A DNA stretch of 64,000 nt from positions 62,001 to 126,000 of the forward strand of contig NZ_SSXU01000008.1 in NCBI RefSeq assembly GCF_009469605.1. Direction: 5' to 3'. Source of the DNA: Zoogloea sp. 1C4. GTDB lineage: Bacteria; Pseudomonadota; Gammaproteobacteria; Burkholderiales; Rhodocyclaceae. This document shows, one piece after another, positions 13,536 through 22,269 of this stretch (its first letter is position 1; the number at the start of each line of letters is the position of its first letter). The position numbers and the translations under genes are program-made. The notes below the pieces were generated by a model that saw only the letters and a program-made list of their open reading frames with translations, was not told where the DNA came from and ran no database searches.

Positions 13536-14027
13536 TTAAACCTTCAATACCCGCTCGCCACGACCGACGCCGCAGATCCCGGAACGCACGGTTTCGAGGA
13601 TCAGGGCCGGTTCGATCGCACTGACGAAGGAGTCGAGCTTGGCCTGGGTGCCGGTCAGCTCGATGACGTAGCTGGCGTCCGTCACGTCGATGATGCGCCC
13701 GCGGAAGATGTCCGCCAGCCGCTTCATTTCCTCCCGGTCCTTGCCAGTCGCCCGCACCTTGATGAGCATCAGCTCACGTTCGATGTGGGCGGACTCGGAA
13801 AGGTCCACCACCTTGACGATTTCAACCAGCTTGTTGAGCTGCTTGGTGATCTGCTCGACGATGTCGTCCGAACCGGAGGTGACGATCGTCATGCGGGAGA
13901 GGGAAGCATCCTCGGTGGGGGCCACCGTGAGGGATTCGATATTGTAACCCCGAGCGGAAAACAGGCCGGAAACGCGGGAAAGCGCACCGGATTCATTCTC
14001 GATGACAAGGGAGATGACGTGTCGCAT
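13536..14027 (-). CDS. ilvH: Acetolactate synthase regulatory (small) subunit
   Basis: Regulatory partner of IlvI that gives the holoenzyme valine feedback inhibition. The 163 residues start MRHVISLVIENESGALSRV, the ACT domain that binds valine between subunits; upstream in-frame codons are ignored because ACT-domain homology begins here. GLFSARGYNIESL and the C-terminal ALSS-type domain (GRIIDVTDASYVIELTG) are present. It lies 109 bp after ilvI. Confidence 0.96.
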   Translation of the reverse strand: MRHVISLVIENESGALSRVSGLFSARGYNIESLTVAPTEDASLSRMTIVTSGSDDIVEQITKQLNKLVEIVKVVDLSESAHIERELMLIKVRATGKDREEMKRLADIFRGRIIDVTDASYVIELTGTQAKLDSFVSAIEPALILETVRSGICGVGRGERVLKV

Positions 14028-14136
14028 AGTCTTGGTGTTAGGCAGTTGCATCAGCCCGCGCAGCCACTGGGCGTCGAGCGGAGTCGATGGATCGGGCCGG
14101 TGGCGTGAAGTCTTCACCACGGCCGGCCCGCCGTTA

Positions 14137-15846
14137 TCAGAGATCCTCGGCCGACAGGATCATGTCGGTCAGGCCCTTGCCGCCCTGGACCATCGGATAC
14201 ACGTTTTCGGTCTGATCCACCTGGATGTCGAGGAAGACGAGGTCGGTCTTGCGCTGGAAAGCCTCGCGCAGCGCGCCTTCCACGTCACCCGGCTTGTCCA
14301 CGCGGATGCCCACGTGCCCATAGGCTTCGGCCAGTCGGGCGAAGTCAGGCAGCGCGTTCATGTAGGACTCGGAGTAGCGGTTGCCGTGGAAGATCTCCTG
14401 CCACTGGCGGACCATCCCGAGATACCGGTTGTTCAGCATCACCACCTTGATCGGCAGACGGAACTGCTTGCAGGTCGAGAGTTCCTGAATGTTCATCTGG
14501 ATCGACGCCTCGCCGGTCACACAGGCGACGGGCGAGCCCGGATGGGCAAGCTGCACGCCCATCGCGGCCGGCAGGCCGAAGCCCATGGTGCCGAGGCCGC
14601 CGGAGTTGATCCAGCGACGCGGCTTGTCGAACTTGTAGTACTGGGCAGCCCACATCTGGTGCTGACCCACGTCGGACGTCACGAAGGCGTCGCCGCCGGT
14701 GACTTCCCACAGTTTCTGGATGACGAACTGCGGCTTGATGAGTTCTTCACCCTGATTGAACTTCAGGCAGTCGCGACGACGCCACTCCTCGATCTGCTTC
14801 CACCACACGCCCAGGGACTCCTGATCGTTGGTCTCGGCACCAGCGTCGAGCATGGCGAGCATTTCGCCCAGCACCTCGCCCACGTCGCCGACGATGGGCA
14901 CATCCACCTTCACGCGCTTGGAGATGGACGACGGATCGATGTCGATGTGGATGATCCTGCGGGGCTCTGACGCGAAGTGCGCCGGGCTGCCGATCACGCG
15001 GTCGTCGAAGCGGGCACCCACGGCGAGCAGCACGTCGCAGTAGTGCATGCCCATGTTGGCTTCGTAGTTGCCGTGCATCCCGAGCATGCCCACATACTGG
15101 CGGTCGGTGGCCGGATAGCCGCCGAGGCCCATCAGGGTGTTGGTGCAGGGAAGGCCAAGCTTGCGCACCAGCGCGGTGAGCTTGTCCGCCGCGTTGCCGA
15201 GCACCACGCCACCACCGGCATAGACCATCGGGCGCTTGGCTTCGAGCAGCAGCTGCAGGGCCTTCTTGATCTGCCCCTGGTGCCCCTTGACGACGGGGTT
15301 GTAGGAGCGCATCGAGACCGTCTGCGGGTATTCGAATTCGCACTTCTGGGCGGTGATGTCCTTGGGGATATCGACCAGCACCGGGCCGGGGCGACCGGTC
15401 TTGGCGAGGTAGAACGCCTTCTTGATGGTGTCGGCGATCTCGCGCACGTCACGCACCAGGAAGTTGTGCTTCACGCACGGACGGGTGATCCCGACCGTAT
15501 CCACTTCCTGGAAGGCATCCTGGCCGATGGCGCCCACGGGCACCTGACCGGAGATGATCACCAGCGGGATCGAGTCGCAGTAGGCGGTGGCAATGCCGGT
15601 CACGGCATTGGTGGCACCAGGCCCCGACGTCACCAGCGCAACACCGACCTTCTCGGTGGAGCGGGCATAGCCGTCGGCAGCGTGGATCGCGGCCTGCTCG
15701 TGACGCACGAGCACATGGCGAACCTTGTCCTGCTTGAACAACTCGTCGTAGATGTAGAGAACGGCTCCACCGGGATAACCGAAAAGATAATCAACCTTTT
15801 CTTCCTGGAGACACCTGATTACAATTTCCGCACCGGTCAATACCAT
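14137..15846 (-). CDS. ilvI: Acetolactate synthase catalytic (large) subunit
   Basis: Thiamine-diphosphate and FAD enzyme that condenses two pyruvates, or pyruvate with 2-ketobutyrate. The 569 residues start MVLTGAEIVIRCLQEE. FGYPGGAVLYIYDEL and RHEQAAIHAADGYAR carry the catalytic Glu that activates TPP. SGPGATNAVTGIA and the C-terminal TPP motif (GEASIQMNIQEL...LNN) complete the set. The first gene of the operon, it is preceded by a strong promoter with a leader of only about 33 nt, too short for a classical leader-peptide attenuator. Confidence 0.97.
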   Translation of the reverse strand: MVLTGAEIVIRCLQEEKVDYLFGYPGGAVLYIYDELFKQDKVRHVLVRHEQAAIHAADGYARSTEKVGVALVTSGPGATNAVTGIATAYCDSIPLVIISGQVPVGAIGQDAFQEVDTVGITRPCVKHNFLVRDVREIADTIKKAFYLAKTGRPGPVLVDIPKDITAQKCEFEYPQTVSMRSYNPVVKGHQGQIKKALQLLLEAKRPMVYAGGGVVLGNAADKLTALVRKLGLPCTNTLMGLGGYPATDRQYVGMLGMHGNYEANMGMHYCDVLLAVGARFDDRVIGSPAHFASEPRRIIHIDIDPSSISKRVKVDVPIVGDVGEVLGEMLAMLDAGAETNDQESLGVWWKQIEEWRRRDCLKFNQGEELIKPQFVIQKLWEVTGGDAFVTSDVGQHQMWAAQYYKFDKPRRWINSGGLGTMGFGLPAAMGVQLAHPGSPVACVTGEASIQMNIQELSTCKQFRLPIKVVMLNNRYLGMVRQWQEIFHGNRYSESYMNALPDFARLAEAYGHVGIRVDKPGDVEGALREAFQRKTDLVFLDIQVDQTENVYPMVQGGKGLTDMILSAEDL

Positions 15847-15885
15847 CTATGCACCCGAAGCTGTCTCGGCAATGTAAAACGTCGA

Positions 15886-15914
15886 ACCATACCGCCGAGG
15901 CAGCAATTGGTCAA
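15886..15914 (-). promoter_or_regulatory. Sigma-70 promoter of the ilvI-ilvH-ilvC-pssA-leuA operon
   Basis: On the minus strand, TTGACC (15914-15909, five of six consensus bases) and TATGGT (15891-15886) are separated by exactly 17 bp. The predicted start near 15879 leaves a leader of roughly 33 nt before ilvI. Confidence 0.7.
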
Positions 15915-16021
15915 GGCACGCCATCGTGCTCCACGAATGAACACAGCGTCCGCACCCTCGGTGCACACTACCGGTTGCTGCGCCCCGGCGGCGCGCTTTC
16001 CCGACTCCAGAGGATTTTCTC

Positions 16022-16585
16022 CTGCCCTCCCGCCTCGAACTATCGGATTTTCTCGCGAGCGTCGAAAAACGGGCTTTCAAGCAGGCCCTGTTTGCCGTGC
16101 GCAACGAAGAATCGGCCCTCGACATCGTCCAGGACGCGATGATGAAGCTCGCCGAAAAATACGGCGACAAGCCCCTCGAAGAGCTGCCGATGCTCTTCCA
16201 GCGCATCCTCCAGAACGTCATCCGCGACTACTACCGCCGCCAGAAGGTGCGCAGCCTGTGGACAACTCTCCTGTCCGCCTTCTCGGGACCAGAGGATGAC
16301 GAGCACGATCCGCTCGAAACCATCGAGTCCGCCGACAGCGAGCACAAGAGCGAATCGCCCCAGGCGCAACTCGAACAACGCCAGACCCTGGGTGTCATAG
16401 AAAAAGAAATCGAAAAGCTTCCGCCACGTCAACGCGAAGCCTTCCTCATGCGTTACTGGGAGGAAATGGATATCGCCGAGACCGCAGCGGCAATGGGGTG
16501 CTCCGAGGGCAGCGTGAAAACGCACTGCTCCCGGGCAACGCACACCCTTGCAGCGGCGCTTGCAGCAAAGGGCATCACGTTATGA
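16022..16585 (+). CDS. ECF-type RNA polymerase sigma factor
   Basis: A 187-residue sigma-70-family protein. Region 2 is visible as SVEKRAFKQALFAVRNEESALDIVQDAM...FQRILQNVIRDYYRRQKVRS. Region 4 carries the helix-turn-helix ERLPPRQREAFLMRYWEEMDIAETA-type sequence (EKLPPRQREAFLMRYWEE) and GCSEGSVKTHCSRAT. The frame is open from 15941 with no ATG or GTG before 16097, and a GTG start there would delete part of region 2. The best start is the CTG at 16022, preceded 7 nt upstream by AGAGGA (LPSRLELSDFL...). The next gene overlaps it by four bases and encodes a one-span membrane protein that could be its regulator. Confidence 0.85.
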   Translation: MPSRLELSDFLASVEKRAFKQALFAVRNEESALDIVQDAMMKLAEKYGDKPLEELPMLFQRILQNVIRDYYRRQKVRSLWTTLLSAFSGPEDDEHDPLETIESADSEHKSESPQAQLEQRQTLGVIEKEIEKLPPRQREAFLMRYWEEMDIAETAAAMGCSEGSVKTHCSRATHTLAAALAAKGITL

Positions 16586-16956
16586 ATCAACACGACCTTC
16601 AGTTCCGGATCCGGCAACACCTGAACGCATCCACGCGTGAACTCTCGCCGGACATCACCAGCCGTCTTCACAAGGCCCGCCAGAAAGCGCTCGACCGGCA
16701 GAAGGTCGCCGTTGGCGGCTTGAGCCTCGCCGGCATCGGCAACCTGTTCTCGAACTACATCGCGCCGAAAGGCCGGTCTGCCCTTGCGATGCTGCTGATC
16801 ATTCTGGCTGTCGTGGGTAGCGGCTTCCTTGGCGAGCTGCAGCGCACTGCCGAGATGGAGGAACTGGACAGTGCCCTCCTCGCAGACGATCTTCCCATTG
16901 ACGCCTACCTGGATCGCGGATTCGACGCATGGGTTCAAAACGACTCGCCCGAGTAA
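16582..16956 (+). CDS. DUF3619 protein, single-span, possible anti-sigma factor
   Basis: A 124-residue protein with a hydrophilic N-terminal part of about 65 residues (MNQHDLQFRIRQHLNASTRE...), one membrane helix (about 68-85, ALAMLLIILAVVGSGFL), and a short acidic C-terminus. This matches the DUF3619 family. The overlap with the sigma-factor gene (ATGA) and the cytoplasmic-helix/one-span architecture are those of many anti-sigma factors. That function is an inference from context; no zinc-binding ZAS motif is visible. Confidence 0.8.
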   Translation: MNQHDLQFRIRQHLNASTRELSPDITSRLHKARQKALDRQKVAVGGLSLAGIGNLFSNYIAPKGRSALAMLLIILAVVGSGFLGELQRTAEMEELDSALLADDLPIDAYLDRGFDAWVQNDSPE

Positions 16957-17588
16957 CCGCAATCCTCGCGATTGCGTGCTCCACATCTGCCCTTGCATCC
17001 CCGCCCCTGAAGGCGCCGTCCTGGAATGAGCTGAGCCCGGACCAGCAACGCACGCTGGCACCGCTCGCCAAGGAATGGAACGCACTCTCTGACGAGCGCA
17101 AGCGCAAGTGGGCGGGTATTTCCGAGCGTTTCCCCGGCTACACGCCGGAGGAGCAGTCACGCCTTCAGGGCCGGATGGAAACCTGGTTCTCGCTGACGCC
17201 GGAACAGCGGGCGGTTGCCCGCGACCAATACCGCAACCTGCAACGGATCCCGCCGGAGCAGCGCGAAGCCCTGCGCCAGAAGTGGAACACCTACAAGGAT
17301 CTGCCCAGCGAAGAGAAGCAGCGCTTTGAGGAAGCCGCCAAGACGCCGCCAGCCAAGGTAGCCATTCCAAAGATAGGCGCGCCTCCCATCAAGCCGCTGA
17401 CCGCTCCGCCGCCGCCACGCCCGGCCGTGCCCAGGATCGTCATCAAGAAACCGGTCGTCGAAGCGCCGACCGCAGCAACCGCCGCACCGGCGGCTGCAGA
17501 GACACCCACCTCCTCCGTGCCTGCGGCCATCGAGACCCCCGTCACCGCATCCGCCGCACCGGCCGTCGGCCCGTCGGCAAAACCCTGA
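16929..17588 (+). CDS. DUF3106 secreted proline/alanine-rich protein
   Basis: A 219-residue exported protein. A signal peptide (MGSKRLARVTAILAIACSTSALA|SPP, cleavage near 24) is followed by a helical Trp/Arg/Glu-rich domain with repeated LSPDQQ, LSDERKRKW, YTPEEQSRL, LTPEQRAV and IPPEQREAL units (about 35-135), the DUF3106 pattern. A disordered Pro/Ala/Thr tail runs to the end. Its start overlaps the preceding gene by 28 bp. The repeated L/I-[ST]-P-E-Q-[QR] units resemble periplasmic helical stress proteins; the role is unknown. Confidence 0.82.
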   Translation: MGSKRLARVTAILAIACSTSALASPPLKAPSWNELSPDQQRTLAPLAKEWNALSDERKRKWAGISERFPGYTPEEQSRLQGRMETWFSLTPEQRAVARDQYRNLQRIPPEQREALRQKWNTYKDLPSEEKQRFEEAAKTPPAKVAIPKIGAPPIKPLTAPPPPRPAVPRIVIKKPVVEAPTAATAAPAAAETPTSSVPAAIETPVTASAAPAVGPSAKP

Positions 17589-17596
17589 TCCAACCA

Positions 17597-18067
17597 ATGC
17601 CCCCAATGCAAACAAAGCCTACGGCCAGGCCGTCTGCGCGGCAATCTGCCGAACTGGCCGGCATTCGCCGCCGACTAGCCAGCATGCTTTATGAAAGCCT
17701 GCTCCTCCTCGGCGTGCTGGCGCTCACCTTCATGGTACCGCTGCTCATCCTGGGGGTTGGGACCAACTACACCCCGGAAGGCGGCTTCCTGTGGGCGTAC
17801 GTCTTCGTGGTACTGGGTGGGTATTACCTGTGGTACTGGCGCAGGGGCGGCCAGACGCTGGCGATGCAGACGTGGAAACTGAGGATCGTCGACCTGGATG
17901 GCAAGCCCGTCACCACGGGCCAGGCTGCACTGCGCTATGTGCTGGCGTGGCCATCGGTGTGTTTTCTTGGCGTAGGCCTGATCTGGGCGCTGCTCGACCG
18001 GGACCGCCAGTTCCTGCACGATCGCCTTGCCGGCACCCGGATCGTCCTGCTGACAACCCCGCAATAA
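17597..18067 (+). CDS. RDD-family membrane protein
   Basis: A 156-residue inner-membrane protein with the RDD signature: an Arg in the first helix region (GIRRRLASMLYESLLLLGVLA), a pair of helices, then QTLAMQTWKLRIVDLDG and the DRDRQFLHDRLAGTRIV segment near the C-terminus. RDD proteins have been proposed to move small solutes or ions, but no substrate is known for this group. It is the last gene of the sigma factor-DUF3619-DUF3106-RDD run (8 bp gap), so it is probably co-transcribed. An alternative ATG three codons downstream cannot be excluded. Confidence 0.85.
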   Translation: MPPMQTKPTARPSARQSAELAGIRRRLASMLYESLLLLGVLALTFMVPLLILGVGTNYTPEGGFLWAYVFVVLGGYYLWYWRRGGQTLAMQTWKLRIVDLDGKPVTTGQAALRYVLAWPSVCFLGVGLIWALLDRDRQFLHDRLAGTRIVLLTTPQ

Positions 18068-18085
18068 TTCGGATAAACGGAGCGC

Positions 18086-19162
18086 TCAGCGGCGCTCCAC
18101 CCACCACATCATCACCGCTGCAGCGAGCAGAAAAGTGATGCTGGGCGTCAGCGCCGCGACGGCCGGCACCCATCCGTTGATCACGCCCAGGTTCGAGAAC
18201 AGGCCGTTCAGCAGATGAAAACCGACCCCGATCATGATCCCCGAGAACACCCGCAGGCTCACCCCGCCCATGCGCGTCTGCATGTAGCCGAAGGGTAGCG
18301 CCAACCCCATCATCACCAGCGCTGCAAACGGGTAGGCGAGTTTCTTCCAGAGGGCGATCTCGTAGCGCGTGGTGCGCTGATTGTTCTCTTCCAGGTGACG
18401 GATATAGGAATACAAGGTCTCGACCGACATCCGCTCCGGCACCACCATCAGCACCGACAGCACATCCGGGGTCAGTTCGGATTTCCAGAGCAGACTGTCG
18501 AGCTTTCCGGTTTCGGTCCGATCAGGGAGGAAGCGGGTCTGCGCCACGTTGGTGAGACTCCAGCCGGTACTTTCGTCGTAGACACCCTTCTCGGCCTCGC
18601 TGATCGAAAGCAGCACCGCCCGGTCGTCGAATTCATACAGACGCACACCCTGCAGCGTGGTGTCCGGCAGCACGTTGCGCACGTTGACGAAGCGTCGGCC
18701 GTCGCGAACCCACAGGCCGGTGCGCAGCTCCTGCGAGACCATCGAGCGGGTTGCCGCCAGTCGCCACTGCTGGGCCGCGCGCTCGGCCGGCGGAGCGAGG
18801 TACTCGCCAAAAATGAAGGTGATCACCACGAACACACTGCCAATCGACAGCAGGCCAAGCAGGAAGCGCCGAGTGGACAGGCCAGAGGCCCGCAACACGG
18901 TGATCTCGGAATGCCGGGCGAGGGTCGTCAGCGCGTAGAGCGTACCGATCAGCACCGCGATGGGCATCAGCTCATAGACCCGACCGGGCATGATCATCGC
19001 GACGTAAATCGCCGCGTGATGAAGCATGTAGCCGCCCTTGCCGATCTCGTCGAGCTCGTTGACGAGATCGAAGAACGCAAACAGCCCGAGGAACGCCAGC
19101 AGGACAAGGAACACCGCCGCGTAGATCTCGCGGCTCAGATAGCGGATATAAACAGGAATCAT
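18086..19162 (-). CDS. lptG: LPS export ABC transporter permease LptG
   Basis: One of the two permease subunits of the LptB2FG complex, which extracts LPS from the inner membrane and passes it to the LptC/LptA bridge. The 358 residues show the family layout: N-terminal helices (YIRYLSREIYAAVFLVLLAFLGLFAFFDLVNELDEIGKG), MIPGR(V)YELMPIAVLIG, the periplasmic beta-jellyroll (about 130-260), then three C-terminal helices. The start MIPVYIRYLSREIY overlaps the lptF stop (TGATG). It converges on the RDD gene with an 18-bp gap. Confidence 0.96.
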   Translation of the reverse strand: MIPVYIRYLSREIYAAVFLVLLAFLGLFAFFDLVNELDEIGKGGYMLHHAAIYVAMIMPGRVYELMPIAVLIGTLYALTTLARHSEITVLRASGLSTRRFLLGLLSIGSVFVVITFIFGEYLAPPAERAAQQWRLAATRSMVSQELRTGLWVRDGRRFVNVRNVLPDTTLQGVRLYEFDDRAVLLSISEAEKGVYDESTGWSLTNVAQTRFLPDRTETGKLDSLLWKSELTPDVLSVLMVVPERMSVETLYSYIRHLEENNQRTTRYEIALWKKLAYPFAALVMMGLALPFGYMQTRMGGVSLRVFSGIMIGVGFHLLNGLFSNLGVINGWVPAVAALTPSITFLLAAAVMMWWVERR

Positions 19163-20238
19163 CAGCGCCTCCGCCAGCGCGCAAATACGCTGATCCGCCG
19201 GTAGAACAGGATGGCCAGCACACCCAGCATCGCCAGGTGGGGAATCCAAAGCCCCACATCGAAGCGCAGGCGCCCCTGCCCCACCCAGGCCTGGCAGACG
19301 CTCACCGCGTTGCTGTAGATCAGATAGACGAGCACCGCGAGGATCAGGTTGTTGGTCCGCCCGGCACGGGGATTGACGAAGGAAAGGGGGATCGCCAGCA
19401 GCGACAGCATGATCGCCAGTACCGGCGTGCTGATCCGAGCCAGCAGTTCACCGCGGCTGCGGTCATCTGCGCTCTTGATGAGCGCCGGCAAGGCGAGGGT
19501 CTTGGGCTGACGGGGCGCCGACTGCGCCTCCCTGGATTCCATCAGGATCTGATACCGCTCGAACTCCATCACCCGATAACTCGGCGTGCCGGGCGTGCCT
19601 TCGTAGCGCCGGCCACGCTCGAGCACCACATAGCGGTTGCCGGTCGCATCCACTTCGGTGTGGCCTTCCGACGCGACCATCACGCCGAGCCGGCCGTTCT
19701 GCATGCTGCTGGCGAACACGTTGCGGGCACGGCCTTCCTCGCCCGACAGCGCCTCGACGAAAAACACCCGCTCACCGCCAGAGGATTCGCGGAACAGACC
19801 TGGCGCAACCCGCGAGACATCGTCGCGGTTGCTGAGCTGCTCTTTATATTCCACGCTCTTCTTCTGGGCCCAGGGCGCCACGAAGAGCGACAGCGCGGCG
19901 ATCAGCACGACCACCGGCAGCGCAAAGCGCAGCACCGGCCGCACCCACGCGGTGAGCGGCAGACCGCTGGAGAACCACACGACCATTTCGGAATCCCGAT
20001 ACCAGCGGGAAAGCGTCATCAGCACGGCGATGAAGATCGTGAGCGACAGCACCACCGGCATCTGCGCAACCGCGCCGAAACCGATCAGCGCCAGCACGGC
20101 GTCGGCCGGCACGCGACCACCCGCGGCCTGACCAAGCAGGCGGATGAGCACGGTGGAAATCAGGATGGCGAACAGCGCCACGAAAACCGCGACGGCGTTC
20201 TGGGTGAATTCGCGCTGGGCGGCTCGGAGAAAGATCAT
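19162..20238 (-). CDS. lptF: LPS export ABC transporter permease LptF
   Basis: Partner permease of LptG. The 358 residues begin MIFLRAAQREFTQNAVAVFVALFAI and contain six predicted spans around a periplasmic jellyroll domain (about 125-255), with the conserved GRIPADAVL-type segment (GGRVPADAVLALIGF). The ATG at 20238 is the normal N-terminus, although its upstream sequence has no good ribosome-binding site. Upstream the frame stays open for over 2 kb opposite pepA, holC and the neighbouring gene, but that sequence is a shadow. Divergent from pepA. Confidence 0.95.
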   Translation of the reverse strand: MIFLRAAQREFTQNAVAVFVALFAILISTVLIRLLGQAAGGRVPADAVLALIGFGAVAQMPVVLSLTIFIAVLMTLSRWYRDSEMVVWFSSGLPLTAWVRPVLRFALPVVVLIAALSLFVAPWAQKKSVEYKEQLSNRDDVSRVAPGLFRESSGGERVFFVEALSGEEGRARNVFASSMQNGRLGVMVASEGHTEVDATGNRYVVLERGRRYEGTPGTPSYRVMEFERYQILMESREAQSAPRQPKTLALPALIKSADDRSRGELLARISTPVLAIMLSLLAIPLSFVNPRAGRTNNLILAVLVYLIYSNAVSVCQAWVGQGRLRFDVGLWIPHLAMLGVLAILFYRRISVFARWRRR

Positions 20239-20273
20239 GCGGAGAAGGGGTCTTGCGTTGCCGGACAGCCGTT

Positions 20274-20302
20274 TTGACGTCCGCCAGGGTGCCGGCCATA
20301 AT
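20274..20302 (+). promoter_or_regulatory. Sigma-70 promoter of pepA
   Basis: TTGACG (20274-20279) and CATAAT (20297-20302) have exactly 17 bp between them, in the 105-bp gap between divergent lptF and pepA. The predicted start is roughly 35 nt before the GTG start codon of pepA. Confidence 0.7.
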
Positions 20303-20343
20303 GGCGCGATGTCCCAATGACGCGTGTTTCCAAGGAGAAGCGG

Positions 20344-21831
20344 GTGGAATTTACCATAAAGGCCGGATCGCCGGAAAAACTCAAGAGCGACTGCGTCGTT
20401 GTCGGCGTGTACGCCGGCAGCGATCTGACCGCATCCGCCAAGGCCCTCGACAAGGCTGCCGACGGCGCCATCACCGCCCTGCTCGCCCGCGGCGAACTCG
20501 ACGACAAGGCCGGCGCCACGCTGATGCTCCACGACCTGCCCGGCGTGGCCGCACCCCGCGTGCTGCTGGTAAGCCTTGGCAAGGCCGACGAGCTCACCGA
20601 CAAATCCTACCGCGATGCCGTCGGCGCGGCTGCCAAGCAGCTCGCCGGCTCGGTGGCCGCCGACGCCGCGTTCGCCCTCACCGAAGCAGAACTGCCCCAC
20701 CGCGATCTCGCCTGGCGTCTCGCCCAGGCCGCGCAGATTCTCAAGGACAGCACCTACCGCTGCGACGAGCTCAAGTCCAAGCGCGAGGAATCGAAGAAAG
20801 GTGTGAAGAAGATCGTCTTCATCGCCAAGGCCAAGGACACCGCCCCGCTGGAAGCCGCCCTGCACCGCGGCTCCGCCATCGCCGAAGGCATGGCCCTCGC
20901 CAAGACCCTCGGCAACCTGCCCGGCAACGTGTGCACGCCCACCTACCTTGCCACCACCGCCCGCAAGCTCGCCAAGGATCACAAGATCAAGGTCGAGGTG
21001 CTCGAAAAAGGCGACATGGAAAAGCTCGGCATGGGATCGCTGCTGTCGGTGGCCCGTGGTTCTCACGAACCGCCCAAGTTCATCGTCCTCAACTACAAGG
21101 GCGGCAAGGCCAAGGACAAGCCGGTCGTGCTCGTCGGCAAGGGCGTCACCTTCGACACCGGCGGCATCTCCCTCAAGCCGGGCGAAGGCATGGACGAGAT
21201 GAAGTACGACATGTGCGGCGCCGCCAGCGTGCTGGGCACCTTCAAGGCCATCGCTCAGATGGAGCTGCCGATCAACGTCGTCGGCCTCATCCCGACCACC
21301 GAAAACATGCCCGGCGGCTCGGCCACCAAGCCCGGCGACATCGTCACGTCCATGTCGGGCCAGACCATCGAGGTGCTCAACACTGACGCCGAAGGCCGGC
21401 TGATCCTGTGCGACGCCCTCACCTACGCCGAGCGCTTCGATCCGGTCGCGGTGATCGACGTCGCCACCCTCACCGGCGCCTGCATCATCGCCCTGGGCAA
21501 CCTCACCTCGGGCCTGCTCGCCAACGACGACGATCTGGCCGCCGAGCTGCTGGCCAGCGGTCAGGCCGCCGGCGACAAGGCCTGGCAGCTGCCCCTGTGG
21601 GACGAATACCAGGACATGCTGAAGAGCAATTTCGCCGACATCCCCAACATCGGCAGCAAGGGCGCCGGCACGATCACCGCCGCGTGCTTCCTGGCCCGCT
21701 TCACCAAGGCCTACAAGTGGGCGCACCTGGACATCGCCGGCACCGCCTGGAAATCCGGCGCCGACAAGGGCGCCACCGGCCGTCCGGTTCCGCTGCTCAC
21801 CCAGTTCCTGATCGGCCGGGCCGGCCAGTAA
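20344..21831 (+). CDS. pepA: Leucyl aminopeptidase (cytosol aminopeptidase, M17)
   Basis: Dinuclear-metal exopeptidase that removes N-terminal residues; in E. coli PepA also binds DNA in Xer recombination and transcription. The signature NTDAEGRL and metal/active-site block [17 protein letters not shown] are present, together with [14 protein letters not shown]. The GTG at 20344 is the preferred start: AAGGAG lies 6 nt upstream and the protein then opens [16 protein letters not shown] like its homologues, giving 495 residues (E. coli 503). An ATG-like extension upstream adds nine unrelated residues. It is followed 6 bp later by holC, a common order because both meet in DNA metabolism. Confidence 0.95.
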   Translation: MEFTIKAGSPEKLKSDCVVVGVYAGSDLTASAKALDKAADGAITALLARGELDDKAGATLMLHDLPGVAAPRVLLVSLGKADELTDKSYRDAVGAAAKQLAGSVAADAAFALTEAELPHRDLAWRLAQAAQILKDSTYRCDELKSKREESKKGVKKIVFIAKAKDTAPLEAALHRGSAIAEGMALAKTLGNLPGNVCTPTYLATTARKLAKDHKIKVEVLEKGDMEKLGMGSLLSVARGSHEPPKFIVLNYKGGKAKDKPVVLVGKGVTFDTGGISLKPGEGMDEMKYDMCGAASVLGTFKAIAQMELPINVVGLIPTTENMPGGSATKPGDIVTSMSGQTIEVLNTDAEGRLILCDALTYAERFDPVAVIDVATLTGACIIALGNLTSGLLANDDDLAAELLASGQAAGDKAWQLPLWDEYQDMLKSNFADIPNIGSKGAGTITAACFLARFTKAYKWAHLDIAGTAWKSGADKGATGRPVPLLTQFLIGRAGQ

Positions 21832-21837
21832 GCCCCC

Positions 21838-22269
21838 ATGACCGACGTCCGCTTCTACCACAACGCCCCCGACCGCCTGCGCGTGGCCTGCGTGCTCACG
21901 GCCAAGGCGAGCGGCGGCGGGCGGCGGGTGTCGGTCTTCGCGCCGGATGGCAACATCACCCGGCATTTCGATCAGATGCTGTGGAGCTTCCAGCCCCTCG
22001 CCTTCGTGCCGCACGTGCCGGCCGGTTCGCCGCTGGCAGCGGAAACCCCGGTGGTCATCGGCAGCCGCCTCGACGCCCTGCCCGACGACGACGTGCTCAT
22101 CAACCTCGGCGACGATCTGCCCGACGGCTTCGAGCGCTTCTCGCTGGTCATCGAGGTTGTCGGCCCCAGCGACCCCGAACGCCAGGCGGCGCGCGGGCGC
22201 TTCCGGCGCTACAAGGAACAGGGCCACACCCTCAGCGCCCACGATCTGAACCAACGGAGCGGCGAATGA
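21838..22269 (+). CDS. holC: DNA polymerase III chi subunit
   Basis: Clamp-loader accessory protein that links the replisome to SSB. The 143 residues fit HolC: an N-terminal TDVRFYHN-type strand, a Lys/Arg-rich GRRVSVFAPD segment, LWSFQPLAFVPH (conserved Trp and Phe for SSB-tail binding) and PVVIGS. The pepA-holC-valS order is conserved through the gamma- and betaproteobacteria. The last four bases overlap the next gene (ATGA). Confidence 0.93.
   Translation: MTDVRFYHNAPDRLRVACVLTAKASGGGRRVSVFAPDGNITRHFDQMLWSFQPLAFVPHVPAGSPLAAETPVVIGSRLDALPDDDVLINLGDDLPDGFERFSLVIEVVGPSDPERQAARGRFRRYKEQGHTLSAHDLNQRSGE

Noticed and set aside
15847-15924. A 25-codon minus-strand open frame ending directly before the ilvI ATG, considered as a leader peptide
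   Set aside because: It has no run of Leu, Ile or Val codons and begins upstream of the predicted transcription start, so it would not be fully transcribed.
19162-22254. A 1030-codon minus-strand open frame over lptF and opposite pepA, holC and the acidic protein gene
   Set aside because: Only its 3' third (from 20238) is a real gene, lptF. The rest has no homology and reflects GC-rich codon bias opposite well-supported plus-strand genes.
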